A stretch of DNA of 12,165 bases. It comes from Gemmatimonadota bacterium. GTDB lineage: Bacteria; ARS69. The stretch lies in the NCBI GenBank assembly GCA_030747075.1, contig JASLLL010000047.1:1-12165 (forward strand). The letters run 5' to 3'. The translations under genes were made by a program, and so were the position numbers. The notes under the pieces are model-generated. The model was not told where the DNA came from. It did no database searches and saw only the letters and a program-made list of their open reading frames with translations. Positions 1-7,875 of this stretch are shown piece after piece (position 1 is the first letter of the stretch; the number at the start of each line of letters is the position of its first letter).

Positions 1-90
1 GGCCGCCTCGTCTTCCGGAAGATGTGGAGCCGCACGGGATTGCGGCGTCACCCGGAACCCGGACAAGTCCGCCCGCAGCAGGTTCCTTGA
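1..90 (+). CDS. Possible C-terminal tail of an upstream gene (partial, uncertain)
   Basis: Frame 1 is open from the left edge to a TGA at 88-90 and encodes 29 residues, beginning GRLVFRKMWSR and ending in VP. Third codon positions are mostly G or C, as in the neighbouring genes. No family can be recognised from so short a piece. A competing reading exists on the other strand: an ATG at 108-106 opens a minus-strand frame of 36 codons running off the window, which would make this a divergent gene start. The minus-strand frame uses more codons that look rare here (TCA, AGG, CCA, CAT), so I slightly prefer the plus-strand tail, but neither is secure. Confidence 0.3.
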   Translation, partial: GRLVFRKMWSRTGLRRHPEPGQVRPQQVP

Positions 91-115
91 CTCCGGACGA
101 CCCAGCATATAGCCT
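87..115 (+). promoter_or_regulatory. Candidate sigma70-type promoter for the XPB operon
   Basis: TTGACT at 87-92 (5 of 6 to the -35 consensus) is followed after 17 nt by TAGCCT at 110-115, which keeps the three most conserved -10 positions (T1, A2, T6). This would start transcription near 122 and give a leader of about 63 nt before the ATG at 185. An AT-richer hexamer, TATAGC at 108-113, is an alternative -10 but leaves a 15-nt spacer. The call rests on pattern only. Confidence 0.4.
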
Positions 116-140
116 GTTTCCCTGCCGTATCCGCGTCCGG

Positions 141-156
141 CGCGGGGAAACCCGCG
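141..156 (+). other. GAAA-tetraloop hairpin in the XPB leader
   Basis: Bases 141-146 (CGCGGG) pair perfectly with 151-156 (CCCGCG) around the loop GAAA at 147-150, a GNRA-type tetraloop. The stem can continue beyond a G-A mismatch with two more pairs (138-139 with 158-159). No T-run follows, so it is not an intrinsic terminator. It lies 28 nt upstream of the start codon and could stabilise or tune the leader, or be chance in GC-rich DNA. Confidence 0.4.
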
Positions 157-184
157 ACGCACCCTCCCGAGACCGGGAAAGCGA

Positions 185-1921
185 ATGAACCCCTCGATGG
201 ACAATCCGCTGATCGTTCAGTCCGACCACACGCTTCTTCTGGAAGTGAATCATCCTCACGCGGAGGCGGCCCGGGAAGCGGTGCTCCCCTTTACGGAGCT
301 GTTGAAGTCCCCTGAGCATGTTCATACCTACCGGATCTCCCCGCTGTCGCTGTGGAATGCCGCCGCAGGCGGGCGAGAGGCGGACGAGGTGATCGAGACC
401 CTGGATCTCTACAGCCGGTACCCTCTTCCTGTGAACCTGGTGGCGGAAGTCCGCAACCAGATGGGCCGCTACGGCCGTGTGGAGCTTCTCCCGGGGGGGC
501 GCGGCGAGATTCTCCTGGCGGTCCGGGACCAGGCGACAGCGGCCGAGGTCTTCCCGGACCCGGCGCTTCAGCCGTTCATTCTCGGGAAGGACGGGCCTTG
601 CCAGCTTCGCGTTCGAGCCTTGGATCGTGGAGAGGTCAAGCTGGCGCTGACCGGAATCGGCTATCCGGCGCGGGATCTGGTGGGTTTCGAAGACGGAGAC
701 CCCCTGCCGATCCAACTTGCGGAAACGCTCTCCTCCGGAGAGGAGTTCGCGCTGCGTCCGTACCAGCGGCGTTCGATCGACGCTTTCCATCAAAACGGAA
801 GTCCCGAGGGCGGACAGGGGATTGTCGTCCTTCCGTGCGGGGCGGGGAAGACCATCGTGGGGATCGGCGCCATGGCGCAGACCGGTGCGCGCACGCTCAT
901 CCTCGTCACGAACATCGTGGCGGCGCGCCAGTGGATTCGCGAGATCCTCGAAAAGACGGACCTCACGGAAGATCAGATCGGCGAATACAACGGGGCCACC
1001 AAAGAGGTGCGGCCCGTGACGGTCGCCACCTATCAGATTCTTACCCACCGTCGTCGTCGCGACGGGGGCTTCCCGCACATGGATCTCTTCCGCAGCGTCA
1101 ACTGGGGGCTGGTGATCTACGACGAAGTTCACATTCTTCCCGCCCCGGTGTTCCGCGCCACTTCGGAAATCCAGACTCGCCGAAGACTGGGGCTTACCGC
1201 GACCCTGGTCCGTGAGGACGGTCGCGAAACGGATGTCTTCAGCCTCATCGGACCGAAGTGCTACGAAGTTCCCTGGCGGGAGCTGGAGGTTCACGGGTGG
1301 ATTGCGGAGGCCATCTGCTCAGAGATTCGCGTTCCCTTCCCGGACGACATTCGTCCCGCCTATGCCGCTGCGGAGAAGCGAAAGAAGTACCGGATCGCCG
1401 CGGAAAACCCGGTGAAGGGGGATGTGGTCGACCGGATCCTTCAGCAGCATCCGGAAGATCATGTGCTGATCATCGGCGGGTATCTGGACCAGCTTCGCAC
1501 GCTGGCAGAGCGTCTCGACGCCCCGATCATCACCGGCCAGGTTCCCTCGGCGGAGCGCGAAGTGCTCTACGATGCATTCCGCCGGGGGGAGATCCGCGTG
1601 CTGGTCGTGTCCAAGGTGGCGAACTTCGCCGTGGATCTTCCGGACGCGAATGTGGCCATCCAGGTGAGCGGGGCGTTTGGCTCCCGACAGGAAGAGGCGC
1701 AGCGACTCGGGCGCATCCTCCGCCCGAAGGAGTCGGTGGCGCGGTTCTATTCGCTGGTCACCTCGAACAGCTGTGAACAGGAGTTCGCGTTGAAGCGGCA
1801 GCTCTTCCTGACAGAACAGGGGTACGGCTACGGTGTCCTCGACATGAAGGGGATTGCGGATCTGAACCGATTTCTTGCGCCCGGTCTGGAGCCGGACCCC
1901 ACGGCATGGGTGGGAACTTGA
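185..1921 (+). CDS. XPB/Ssl2-type superfamily 2 DNA helicase (bacterial)
   Basis: This is a 578-residue ATP-dependent 3'-5' DNA helicase/translocase of the XPB (ERCC3) family. Residues about 5-130 form the XPB/Ssl2 N-terminal domain seen in bacterial and actinobacterial homologues. The helicase core starts at LRPYQ (190-194). Walker A is GAGKT (219-223, K222), motif II is DEVH (313-316) and motif III is TAT (338-340). The XPB-specific RED motif follows directly at 343-345. Residues from about 375 to 400 correspond to the thumb region. Motif VI is QRLGRILR (506-513), followed by the conserved FYSLV and KRQ-FL-QGY segments. All motifs expected for an active helicase are present. In eukaryotes XPB acts in TFIIH; bacterial forms are linked to DNA repair or unwinding, but their precise role is less settled. 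GGGAAA lies about 8 nt before the ATG. The gene heads a four-gene run and overlaps the next start by 1 nt. Confidence 0.95.
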   Translation: MNPSMDNPLIVQSDHTLLLEVNHPHAEAAREAVLPFTELLKSPEHVHTYRISPLSLWNAAAGGREADEVIETLDLYSRYPLPVNLVAEVRNQMGRYGRVELLPGGRGEILLAVRDQATAAEVFPDPALQPFILGKDGPCQLRVRALDRGEVKLALTGIGYPARDLVGFEDGDPLPIQLAETLSSGEEFALRPYQRRSIDAFHQNGSPEGGQGIVVLPCGAGKTIVGIGAMAQTGARTLILVTNIVAARQWIREILEKTDLTEDQIGEYNGATKEVRPVTVATYQILTHRRRRDGGFPHMDLFRSVNWGLVIYDEVHILPAPVFRATSEIQTRRRLGLTATLVREDGRETDVFSLIGPKCYEVPWRELEVHGWIAEAICSEIRVPFPDDIRPAYAAAEKRKKYRIAAENPVKGDVVDRILQQHPEDHVLIIGGYLDQLRTLAERLDAPIITGQVPSAEREVLYDAFRRGEIRVLVVSKVANFAVDLPDANVAIQVSGAFGSRQEEAQRLGRILRPKESVARFYSLVTSNSCEQEFALKRQLFLTEQGYGYGVLDMKGIADLNRFLAPGLEPDPTAWVGT

Positions 1922-3669
1922 TGCGCACGCTGGAGGACTTTCTGGGGAAGGAACTCCTCTTCGAGCATCTCCAGTCTCTCCACGAGCACTTCCTCGATGA
2001 GCGCGGCTACGAGCGAACCGAGATGGTGGAGAAACTCTCCGCGCACCTTCGCAGCGCAAAGGGTTGCAAGGCGTTGACCGACGGGCTGGCCGAGGAGGAG
2101 ATCGATCTCCTGTTCGTACTCCGGCAGGTGGGGGGGATCGCGCCCAGGCGGTGGCTCTTCCGCGAGATGGCGTCCCGTGGATCCCGCTCCGCGGAGGAGT
2201 GGCGGCCGGTTCTCATGAGTCTCCGCCGTCGGCACATTCTCCACATGATCGGCAGTCGAACGGTATACCTGCCGGAGGGAATGGCCGAAGCGCTGGGCGA
2301 CAGCATCCGCGGAATCCCGGACCCGGTCGACGGCGACATTCTCCCCGGCGCCAGCGCTCTACGCCAGTCCGTGCACGGGCTGGTGCTCGCGCTGCTGAAC
2401 CATCTCCACGGGAATCCGCCGCGCGTCATGGCGGAGGAAGACCGGATCTGGAAGCGGGATCTGGAGGGGATGGCGGAGTTCTTCCATACCTACCTTCAGG
2501 AACCGGGCGCCAATGGCGATCACGACTCCATGCGTCTCATCCGGGGGCGCCTCGGCAGGATGGTGGAGTTGTTCCGGAAGATGGGGTTTCTGGAACGGCG
2601 AGGGAAGAGACTCCATGTCGACCCCCACGCCTGGACCCGATGGGCTGAGATGCGAGAGGTGGATCGTCAGAGCTTGCTTCTGTCCTTCCTTCGGGAGAAC
2701 TACGAGAATCTCACCGTGGCGCTCGAAGCTCTGGTGAGCTGGAAAGACACGGGATGGGTCTCGGTGGACTCTCTGACGGAGGCGGTTCGGTATCGCGCAC
2801 TTCGCGGCTCGTTCCATGTGCTTCGCATCCGTCCGCATTCCAGGGCGACGGCCGAAGGCCCGGGCCATCGCTGGGTGGCGGCGTCGATGTTCCTGTTGGC
2901 GGACCTGGGGTTCATCCACACGGGGACCGATTCCGCCGGGGTGCGCGTAGCGAGACCCACGGCGAGCGCGGTGGTCGCCTGGTCGATGCTTCGCGGGAAC
3001 GGGCGCAGGCGTCCCAGAAAGAAGAACGCATCCGCGGGACCGCGTGCCTATGCGCAGCCCAACTTCGAGCTGCTGATTCCCGAGGAGTGTGAGCCGACGA
3101 TTCATCGCAAGATCGGGAGCATCGCGGAGCTTCGCACGCTGGACCGGTTCTGGACCTATGCGCTTACGAGGGAGTCGGTCTGCCGCGGGGTGGAGGAGGG
3201 CATGACGGCGGGGGAGACTTTCGCGATTCTGGAGGAGACGGTGGAGAACGATCCTCCCGCCAATGTGGTGGACGCGGTTCGCCGGTGGGCGTCGGTGCTC
3301 TGGTGGGAGACGGGCGACGGCGACGACATCTACCTGCGCGGAGAAGAGGATGCGCTCCGCCGGGTCTCCGCCCGCGAGGATCTGGAGGGAATCGTGGAGT
3401 CGACCGAAGGGGGGCTTCTTCTGACCACCTCCATCGAAGAGGCCACGCGCTGGCTGGAGGAGCACGGGTTGCCCTTCTCACCGGGGGATCGCGATGGCCG
3501 CGTGCCGCCGGGCGTCTCGGCCCGCGACCGATTCAACCGTGCGACGGAAGCCTGGAAGCGGCGTCTCAGCCAACGGGGCGAAGCGCCGCCGGGCACCTTC
3601 TGGGAGAAAGTCGTCCCCGTGGAGCCTCTTCCGGTTCGCGGGCGGGATTCCAGACGCGCCTCCGCCTGA
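1921..3669 (+). CDS. Helicase-associated (XPB/Ssl2 N-terminal-like domain) partner protein
   Basis: This 582-residue protein belongs to the loosely conserved helicase-associated group (PF13625/IPR032830-like) found beside bacterial XPB genes. From memory, mycobacteria have a comparable neighbour next to their XPB. Residues about 375-456, from PNFELL through NVVDAVRRW, match that domain and align by eye with residues 37-92 of the upstream helicase. The N-terminal part (about 1-120) is charged and helix-rich and may hold winged-helix folds, judging by its alternating helices and the strand at 'HMIGSRTVYLP'. No nuclease motif is obvious to me. The segment after 490 ('GGLLLTTSIEEATRWLEEHG') looks like a small alpha/beta cap. 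I chose the ATG at 1921, which overlaps the helicase TGA and has GGTGGG 8-13 nt upstream, over the ATG at 1906, which lies inside the helicase gene. The likely role is binding or regulating the helicase; that is inference from context and domain. Confidence 0.85.
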   Translation: MRTLEDFLGKELLFEHLQSLHEHFLDERGYERTEMVEKLSAHLRSAKGCKALTDGLAEEEIDLLFVLRQVGGIAPRRWLFREMASRGSRSAEEWRPVLMSLRRRHILHMIGSRTVYLPEGMAEALGDSIRGIPDPVDGDILPGASALRQSVHGLVLALLNHLHGNPPRVMAEEDRIWKRDLEGMAEFFHTYLQEPGANGDHDSMRLIRGRLGRMVELFRKMGFLERRGKRLHVDPHAWTRWAEMREVDRQSLLLSFLRENYENLTVALEALVSWKDTGWVSVDSLTEAVRYRALRGSFHVLRIRPHSRATAEGPGHRWVAASMFLLADLGFIHTGTDSAGVRVARPTASAVVAWSMLRGNGRRRPRKKNASAGPRAYAQPNFELLIPEECEPTIHRKIGSIAELRTLDRFWTYALTRESVCRGVEEGMTAGETFAILEETVENDPPANVVDAVRRWASVLWWETGDGDDIYLRGEEDALRRVSAREDLEGIVESTEGGLLLTTSIEEATRWLEEHGLPFSPGDRDGRVPPGVSARDRFNRATEAWKRRLSQRGEAPPGTFWEKVVPVEPLPVRGRDSRRASA

Positions 3670-3710
3670 GCGGTCGCGCATTCTGACGAACCGGGAATCG
3701 GAGAGGGCAG

Positions 3711-4850
3711 ATGGGGGCATTCGCAAAGACGCCGCAGGAGGAGATGGCGGAACTCGTTCGCCTTCGCCGGGACTTTCACGCCCATCCGGAACCCGCGTTC
3801 CGTGAGGAACGGACGGCGCGCATCGTTGCGGAACGGCTGCGCGAACTCGGGTACCGGGTGACCGAGGGGGTCGGGCAGACGGGCGTTGTCGCGGATGGAG
3901 GGGAGAGCGGACCGATGCTGCTCCTGCGCGCGGACATGGACGCGCTCCCCGTGACGGAAGACAGCGAAGCCGACTACCGCAGCCGAAACGACGGCTTCAT
4001 GCACGCGTGTGGCCACGACGGGCATACCGCGATCGCCCTGGTTGCGGCGGAGCGTCTGCGGCGCGATCCGCCCCCGGGAAGGGTGCGCTTTGCGTTTCAG
4101 CCCGCCGAGGAAATCGGCGAAGGCGCGGACGCGATGATCGCCGACGGTGTGCTGGAAGGGGTGGACGCGGCGATCGGGCTTCACTTGTGGAACGACACTC
4201 CGGTGGGCGTGGTCGGTGTGACCGACGGACCGGTGATGGCGGCCGTGGACGACTTCGAGATCGTCGTGGAAGGAGAGGGCGGACACGCGGCCATGCCCCA
4301 CCAGGCGAAGGATCCCGTGGTGGCGGCTGCGGAACTCGTGCTGGGCCTCCAGTCGATCGTGAGCCGGGGCGTGGATCCGTTCGAGACTGCCGTCCTCAGC
4401 GTGACCCGGATTCGCGGCGGGGAGGCGACGAACATCATCCCCGAACGCGTGGAGCTTTCCGGGACAATCCGGACCTTCTCGGAAGATGTGCGGAGCTTCG
4501 TCCATCAGGAGATTGCCTCCCGCACGAAAGGAGTGGGGCGCGCAAGGATCCGCCCCTTCACGAATGCGCTGGTGAATGACCCTCGCATGGGCGATGTCGT
4601 GCGCGTCGCGGCCCGTGAAGTCGTCGGGGCGGAGAATGTCATCCACGGCGTGCGCACTACCGGCGGCGAGGACTTCGCCTCCTTCGCATCCAGGGTCCCG
4701 GCGTTCTTCTACTTCGTGGGTTCCGGCCCGGATGGTGGCGGGGCCCCGCACCACAACCCGCGATTCGACATTGACGAACGCTCGCTGGGAATCGGCCTGG
4801 AGATTCTCACCCGGGCCGCGCACGGGTGGTTTGCGGGTCACTCGGCATGA
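3711..4850 (+). CDS. M20D-family metallo-amidohydrolase/peptidase
   Basis: This 379-residue protein is a zinc-dependent amidohydrolase of the M20D group (hippurate hydrolase, N-acyl-amino-acid or IAA-amino-acid amidohydrolase type). Such enzymes cleave an acyl or peptidyl amide from an amino acid in the cytoplasm. Visible motifs are RRDFHAHPE (19-27), LLRADMDALPV (71-81), HACGHDGH (98-105, metal ligands C100 and H102), PAEE (131-134, catalytic and metal Glu), GLHLW (156-160, H158), GGHAAMPH in the dimerisation domain (190-197), GGEDF (318-322) and HHNPRFDIDE (347-356) with the last metal His. All expected ligands are present and the length is normal. The exact substrate cannot be read from sequence. 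GGAGAGG at 3700-3706 precedes the ATG. The gene starts 41 nt after the helicase partner, and its stop overlaps the Nudix start by 4 nt (ATGA). Confidence 0.93.
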   Translation: MGAFAKTPQEEMAELVRLRRDFHAHPEPAFREERTARIVAERLRELGYRVTEGVGQTGVVADGGESGPMLLLRADMDALPVTEDSEADYRSRNDGFMHACGHDGHTAIALVAAERLRRDPPPGRVRFAFQPAEEIGEGADAMIADGVLEGVDAAIGLHLWNDTPVGVVGVTDGPVMAAVDDFEIVVEGEGGHAAMPHQAKDPVVAAAELVLGLQSIVSRGVDPFETAVLSVTRIRGGEATNIIPERVELSGTIRTFSEDVRSFVHQEIASRTKGVGRARIRPFTNALVNDPRMGDVVRVAAREVVGAENVIHGVRTTGGEDFASFASRVPAFFYFVGSGPDGGGAPHHNPRFDIDERSLGIGLEILTRAAHGWFAGHSA

Positions 4851-5350
4851 CGCCCCGATACTGCGGCCGTTGCGGCGGCGCCCTGCGCGGGCGTCCGGGA
4901 GAGTGCGAAGGCTGCGGGCATGTCCACTTCATCGACCCGAAGCTGGCCGCCTGCGTTATCTTCCGCTGGGAAGGCGGCGTCTTTCTGATGCGCCGCGCCA
5001 TTTCTCCGGGGTTCGGGAAATGGACGATTCCAGGAGGGTATGTCGATCGCGGGGAGACGGTGGAGGCTGCCGCCATCCGCGAAGCCCGCGAAGAGGCGGG
5101 CGTGGAGGTTTGTCTGGACGATCTTCTGGGCGTCTACAGCTTCCCCGGGCAGACGGCCGTGATCATCGTGTACCGGGCGACGGTCGTGAGCGGCAGGCCT
5201 CATGCGCTCTCGGAGAGTCTGGAGGCGCAGGCGTTTCCTTCCGACTCGATCCCGTGGGATGAACTGGCGTTCCCCAGCACGGAAGAGGCTCTGCGACATT
5301 ACCTGGCCGCGGAGGGTCGCGGTCCCGTGGGGATCTCCCGGAATCTCTGA
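4847..5350 (+). CDS. Zinc-ribbon Nudix hydrolase
   Basis: This 167-residue protein joins an N-terminal zinc ribbon (C6-X2-C9 and C20-X2-C23) to a Nudix domain. The Nudix box is complete: G64, E70, then REAREEAGV at 78-86, fitting GX5EX7REUXEEXGU. The family hydrolyses nucleoside diphosphates linked to another group (X). The zinc-ribbon version resembles the Nudix_N_2 arrangement often annotated as ADP-ribose, NADH or FAD pyrophosphatase. It is too short, and lacks the extra domain, to be a standard NudC, and the ribbon argues against MutT. The chosen ATG at 4847 overlaps the upstream TGA, so translation is probably coupled to the M20 gene. There is no clear separate ribosome binding site. A GTG at 4826 would add seven residues and is less likely. 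This is the last gene of the run and faces the Lon-type gene tail to tail. Confidence 0.92.
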   Translation: MTPRYCGRCGGALRGRPGECEGCGHVHFIDPKLAACVIFRWEGGVFLMRRAISPGFGKWTIPGGYVDRGETVEAAAIREAREEAGVEVCLDDLLGVYSFPGQTAVIIVYRATVVSGRPHALSESLEAQAFPSDSIPWDELAFPSTEEALRHYLAAEGRGPVGISRNL

Positions 5351-5361
5351 GAGGCGTGCGT

Positions 5362-5406
5362 TGCAAGGACTCGATGGGTCTTCCGACCCCCGCCCGCGCT
5401 CTTGCA
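5362..5406. terminator. Nested inverted repeats between convergent genes, possible bidirectional terminator
   Basis: The 63-nt gap between the Nudix stop and the Lon-type stop contains an inner hairpin, GGGTC (5376-5380) with GACCC (5385-5389) around a TTCC loop. It is enclosed by an outer inverted repeat, TGCAAG (5362-5367) with CTTGCA (5401-5406). The position between convergent genes suits a shared terminator. No T-run follows on either strand, so intrinsic termination would be weak. Confidence 0.35.
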
Positions 5407-5413
5407 GGGCCTC

Positions 5414-7855
5414 CTACGAGTGCCCGCCGAACTCGCGGAGTTGCAGCGCCAGACGACGCAACCGATCGTCCACCTTCCCGTTCACCGTGTGTGCGGGATA
5501 GCGCCGCTTCCCGCTTCTCTCCCCGGCGGCCACCCCGGTGAGGAGTTCGATCCCCTCGTCGATGTTCGAAACGGCGTGAACATGGAAGAGCCCGTCGCGT
5601 ACGGCCTGCACGACCTCCTGCGCCAGCATGAGGTCCGCGACATTCGACGCCGGAATGAGCACACCCTGCGTGCCGGTCAGTCCGGCGCCTTTGCAGATGT
5701 GGAAGAAGCCCTCGATCTTCTCGTTGACTCCGCCGATGGGTTGGATCTCTCCGCGTTGATTCACAGAACCGGTGATGGCGATCTCCTGGCGAATCGGAAT
5801 GCCGGACAGCGCGGACATCAGAGCGAAGAGTTCGGTAGAGGACGCGCTGTCGCCGTCCACACCGTGATAGGACTGCTCGAAGCAGATCGACGCGCTGAGC
5901 GACATCGGCTTGTCCTGCGCATATCGCGCCCGCAGGAACCCGGACAGGATCTGGACACCCTTGTCATGAGTGTGCCCTGACAACTCCGCTTCTCGCTCGA
6001 TGTTGATGATCCCGGCGCTTCCGAGGGCCACGGTGGCGGTGATGCGGGCCGGGACGCCAAAGGCATGTTCGCCCGACTCATAGACAGCGAGTCCGTTCAC
6101 CTGTCCCACTTTCGTGTCCGCCATGTCGATGAAGATGGAACCCTCCTGGATGAGTTCGACCATCTTCTCCTCCGACAGGTTGTTCCGATAATCCTTCGCG
6201 CTCATGGCCCGGGAGACATGATCGACCGTGACGAGGTCTTTCCCGGCGGACCGGGCGAAGTGCGCGGCCTCTCGAACGAGATCCGCGATGAGGTGGAATC
6301 TCGTGGACAGGCGGTCCTTGCGTCCGGCGAGCCGGGCCCCGTACTCCGCGACCGCGGCCAGACCGGCCCGATCGAACGGGGGGATGCCTTCATCCGCAAC
6401 GAGTCGCTGAACGAACTCCCCGTAGTGGCGAACATGGTCCGTCGTATTCGTCATCTCCGTATCGAAGTCCGCGCGGATCTTGAACACCTTCTTGAAGTCT
6501 TCGTCGAGAGCGTAGAGTCCGTGATAGAGGTGCGCGTCTCCGATCAGGACCACCTTTACGCGGATCGGGACGGCCTGCGGCTTGAGTCCGGGAGGGGCGG
6601 TCAGGTCCGAGGCATCCGACACATGGATCTCAAGCTCGCTCGTGCGAAGCGTGCGCTTGAGCGCGTTCCACACGGAACCGGGCTCCTGAAACAGGTCCGT
6701 GGCGTGAATCACCAGATAACCGCCATGCGCCCGGTGAAGAGCGCCCGGCCGGATGTGCAGGTGGCTCGGAGCGCCGTCGAGCTCGCCTTCCGGCCCGCGT
6801 TCCAGCATGCCGAAGAGGTGGCGCGCCGTCGGGGAGTGCTCCATCACGACGGGGGCCGCGTCCGTGTCGTGGTGGTCCACGAGCAGGTTTACGGCGTAGC
6901 GCGTGGCCGTCTCGTCGCGTCGGTCCGGACGGGGCGCACCCTCGCCTTCCTCCGGCCGCGCAAAGGAGTCCAGGTGCGCGATGATGTGCGCTTCCACATC
7001 GTCGAGGTGGTCGAGCACCCCCGCGTTGCCTTCGTGGTCCTCGCGAAGCGCATCGATCTGAGCCGTCACAATCGGACGGATCGACCGGGCACGCTGCTCG
7101 GCCACGCGGGCGTTCATTTCCCGATCGCCACGCATCAGCGTCTGGACCATGGTCCGCAGCCCTCCCGCGAGAGCCTCCCGCTTCTCGCGAAGCTCCTTCA
7201 CGCGGGCAGCGTCCATCTGGCCCTTCTCGACTCTCTCCTCCAGGTCCGCGAAGGAGCGCGGCTCTCCATCCACCACCGGAGCGATGTCCGGGTTGGTGGC
7301 CGTTCCCATCTGCACTTGAATGAGCGCGAACCCCTCGGCTTCGACGCTCCCCTGAAACTCCCGGAGTGTCTGTTGCTGCCCGGCCTGGTACTTCTCGACG
7401 ATCCGTTTCAGTTCCGCGCGGCACGCCTCCGATTCCAGCGCGTGCGGAATGTCGCGTCGAAGGCCGTGGATGGCGGCGGACATTCCGTCTCGCAGAATGC
7501 GTCCCTTCCCGGCGGGCAGGAAGAGCGGGCGGGGGGTGAGCGGAGACGAGAAGTCATGGACGAAGCAGAGGTCCGGCGGCGGCGTCTGCGCGCGGTCCAG
7601 TTTCTGGAGGACATGGCGGATGGCGGTGGCGCGTCCCGTACCGACGAAGCCCGCGAGGAAGATATTGTAGCCGGGGGAATCCATGCCCAGTCCGAGCGAG
7701 AGGGCCTCCATGGCCCGATCCTGCCCGATGATGGTCTGGTTCGCCGGGAGATCGGCGGTCGTCTCAAACGGGAGCGACTCCGGAGGACAATGCCAGCGAA
7801 GATCCTCCGGCGGGACCGGCGGACGCGACGGCGCGGGGGTGAGCTTTTCGGTCAT
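5414..7855 (-). CDS. Lon-family ATP-dependent protease (AAA_32 type)
   Basis: This 813-residue cytoplasmic protease belongs to the Lon-like group with an AAA_32 ATPase region (PF13654-type) and a C-terminal Lon proteolytic domain. The N-terminal region holds a P-loop-like GFVGTGR at 69-75. A GGYLVIHATDLF segment around 378-389 is the likely Walker B region, preceded by the family-typical 'LFGMLERGP' and 'PGALHRAHGG'. The protease domain has GDSAS with nucleophile Ser670 and VNEKIEGF with Lys713. The 43-residue Ser-Lys spacing equals that of E. coli Lon (S679/K722), so the catalytic dyad is intact. Expected role: degradation of damaged or regulatory proteins; substrates are unknown. The ATG at 7855 is chosen because AAGGAGGAA sits just upstream. 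The frame stays open for 76 more codons upstream, but that extension has no family similarity and overlaps mutY. It is divergent from mutY and probably monocistronic. Confidence 0.92.
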   Translation of the reverse strand: MTEKLTPAPSRPPVPPEDLRWHCPPESLPFETTADLPANQTIIGQDRAMEALSLGLGMDSPGYNIFLAGFVGTGRATAIRHVLQKLDRAQTPPPDLCFVHDFSSPLTPRPLFLPAGKGRILRDGMSAAIHGLRRDIPHALESEACRAELKRIVEKYQAGQQQTLREFQGSVEAEGFALIQVQMGTATNPDIAPVVDGEPRSFADLEERVEKGQMDAARVKELREKREALAGGLRTMVQTLMRGDREMNARVAEQRARSIRPIVTAQIDALREDHEGNAGVLDHLDDVEAHIIAHLDSFARPEEGEGAPRPDRRDETATRYAVNLLVDHHDTDAAPVVMEHSPTARHLFGMLERGPEGELDGAPSHLHIRPGALHRAHGGYLVIHATDLFQEPGSVWNALKRTLRTSELEIHVSDASDLTAPPGLKPQAVPIRVKVVLIGDAHLYHGLYALDEDFKKVFKIRADFDTEMTNTTDHVRHYGEFVQRLVADEGIPPFDRAGLAAVAEYGARLAGRKDRLSTRFHLIADLVREAAHFARSAGKDLVTVDHVSRAMSAKDYRNNLSEEKMVELIQEGSIFIDMADTKVGQVNGLAVYESGEHAFGVPARITATVALGSAGIINIEREAELSGHTHDKGVQILSGFLRARYAQDKPMSLSASICFEQSYHGVDGDSASSTELFALMSALSGIPIRQEIAITGSVNQRGEIQPIGGVNEKIEGFFHICKGAGLTGTQGVLIPASNVADLMLAQEVVQAVRDGLFHVHAVSNIDEGIELLTGVAAGERSGKRRYPAHTVNGKVDDRLRRLALQLREFGGHS

Positions 7856-7863
7856 GGCGGGTC

Positions 7864-7872
7864 TTCCTCCTT
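7864..7872 (-). promoter_or_regulatory. Strong ribosome binding site of the Lon-type gene
   Basis: On the minus strand the bases read AAGGAGGAA, close to a perfect anti-16S match, 8 nt from the ATG at 7855-7853. This fixes the start codon and excludes the longer open frame reaching 8083. Confidence 0.85.
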
Positions 7873-7875
7873 GCG

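Noticed and set aside
3330-4841. 503-codon minus-strand frame over the M20 gene
   Set aside because: It is a shadow of the M20 gene and the helicase partner; the plus strand carries intact catalytic motifs and ribosome binding sites.
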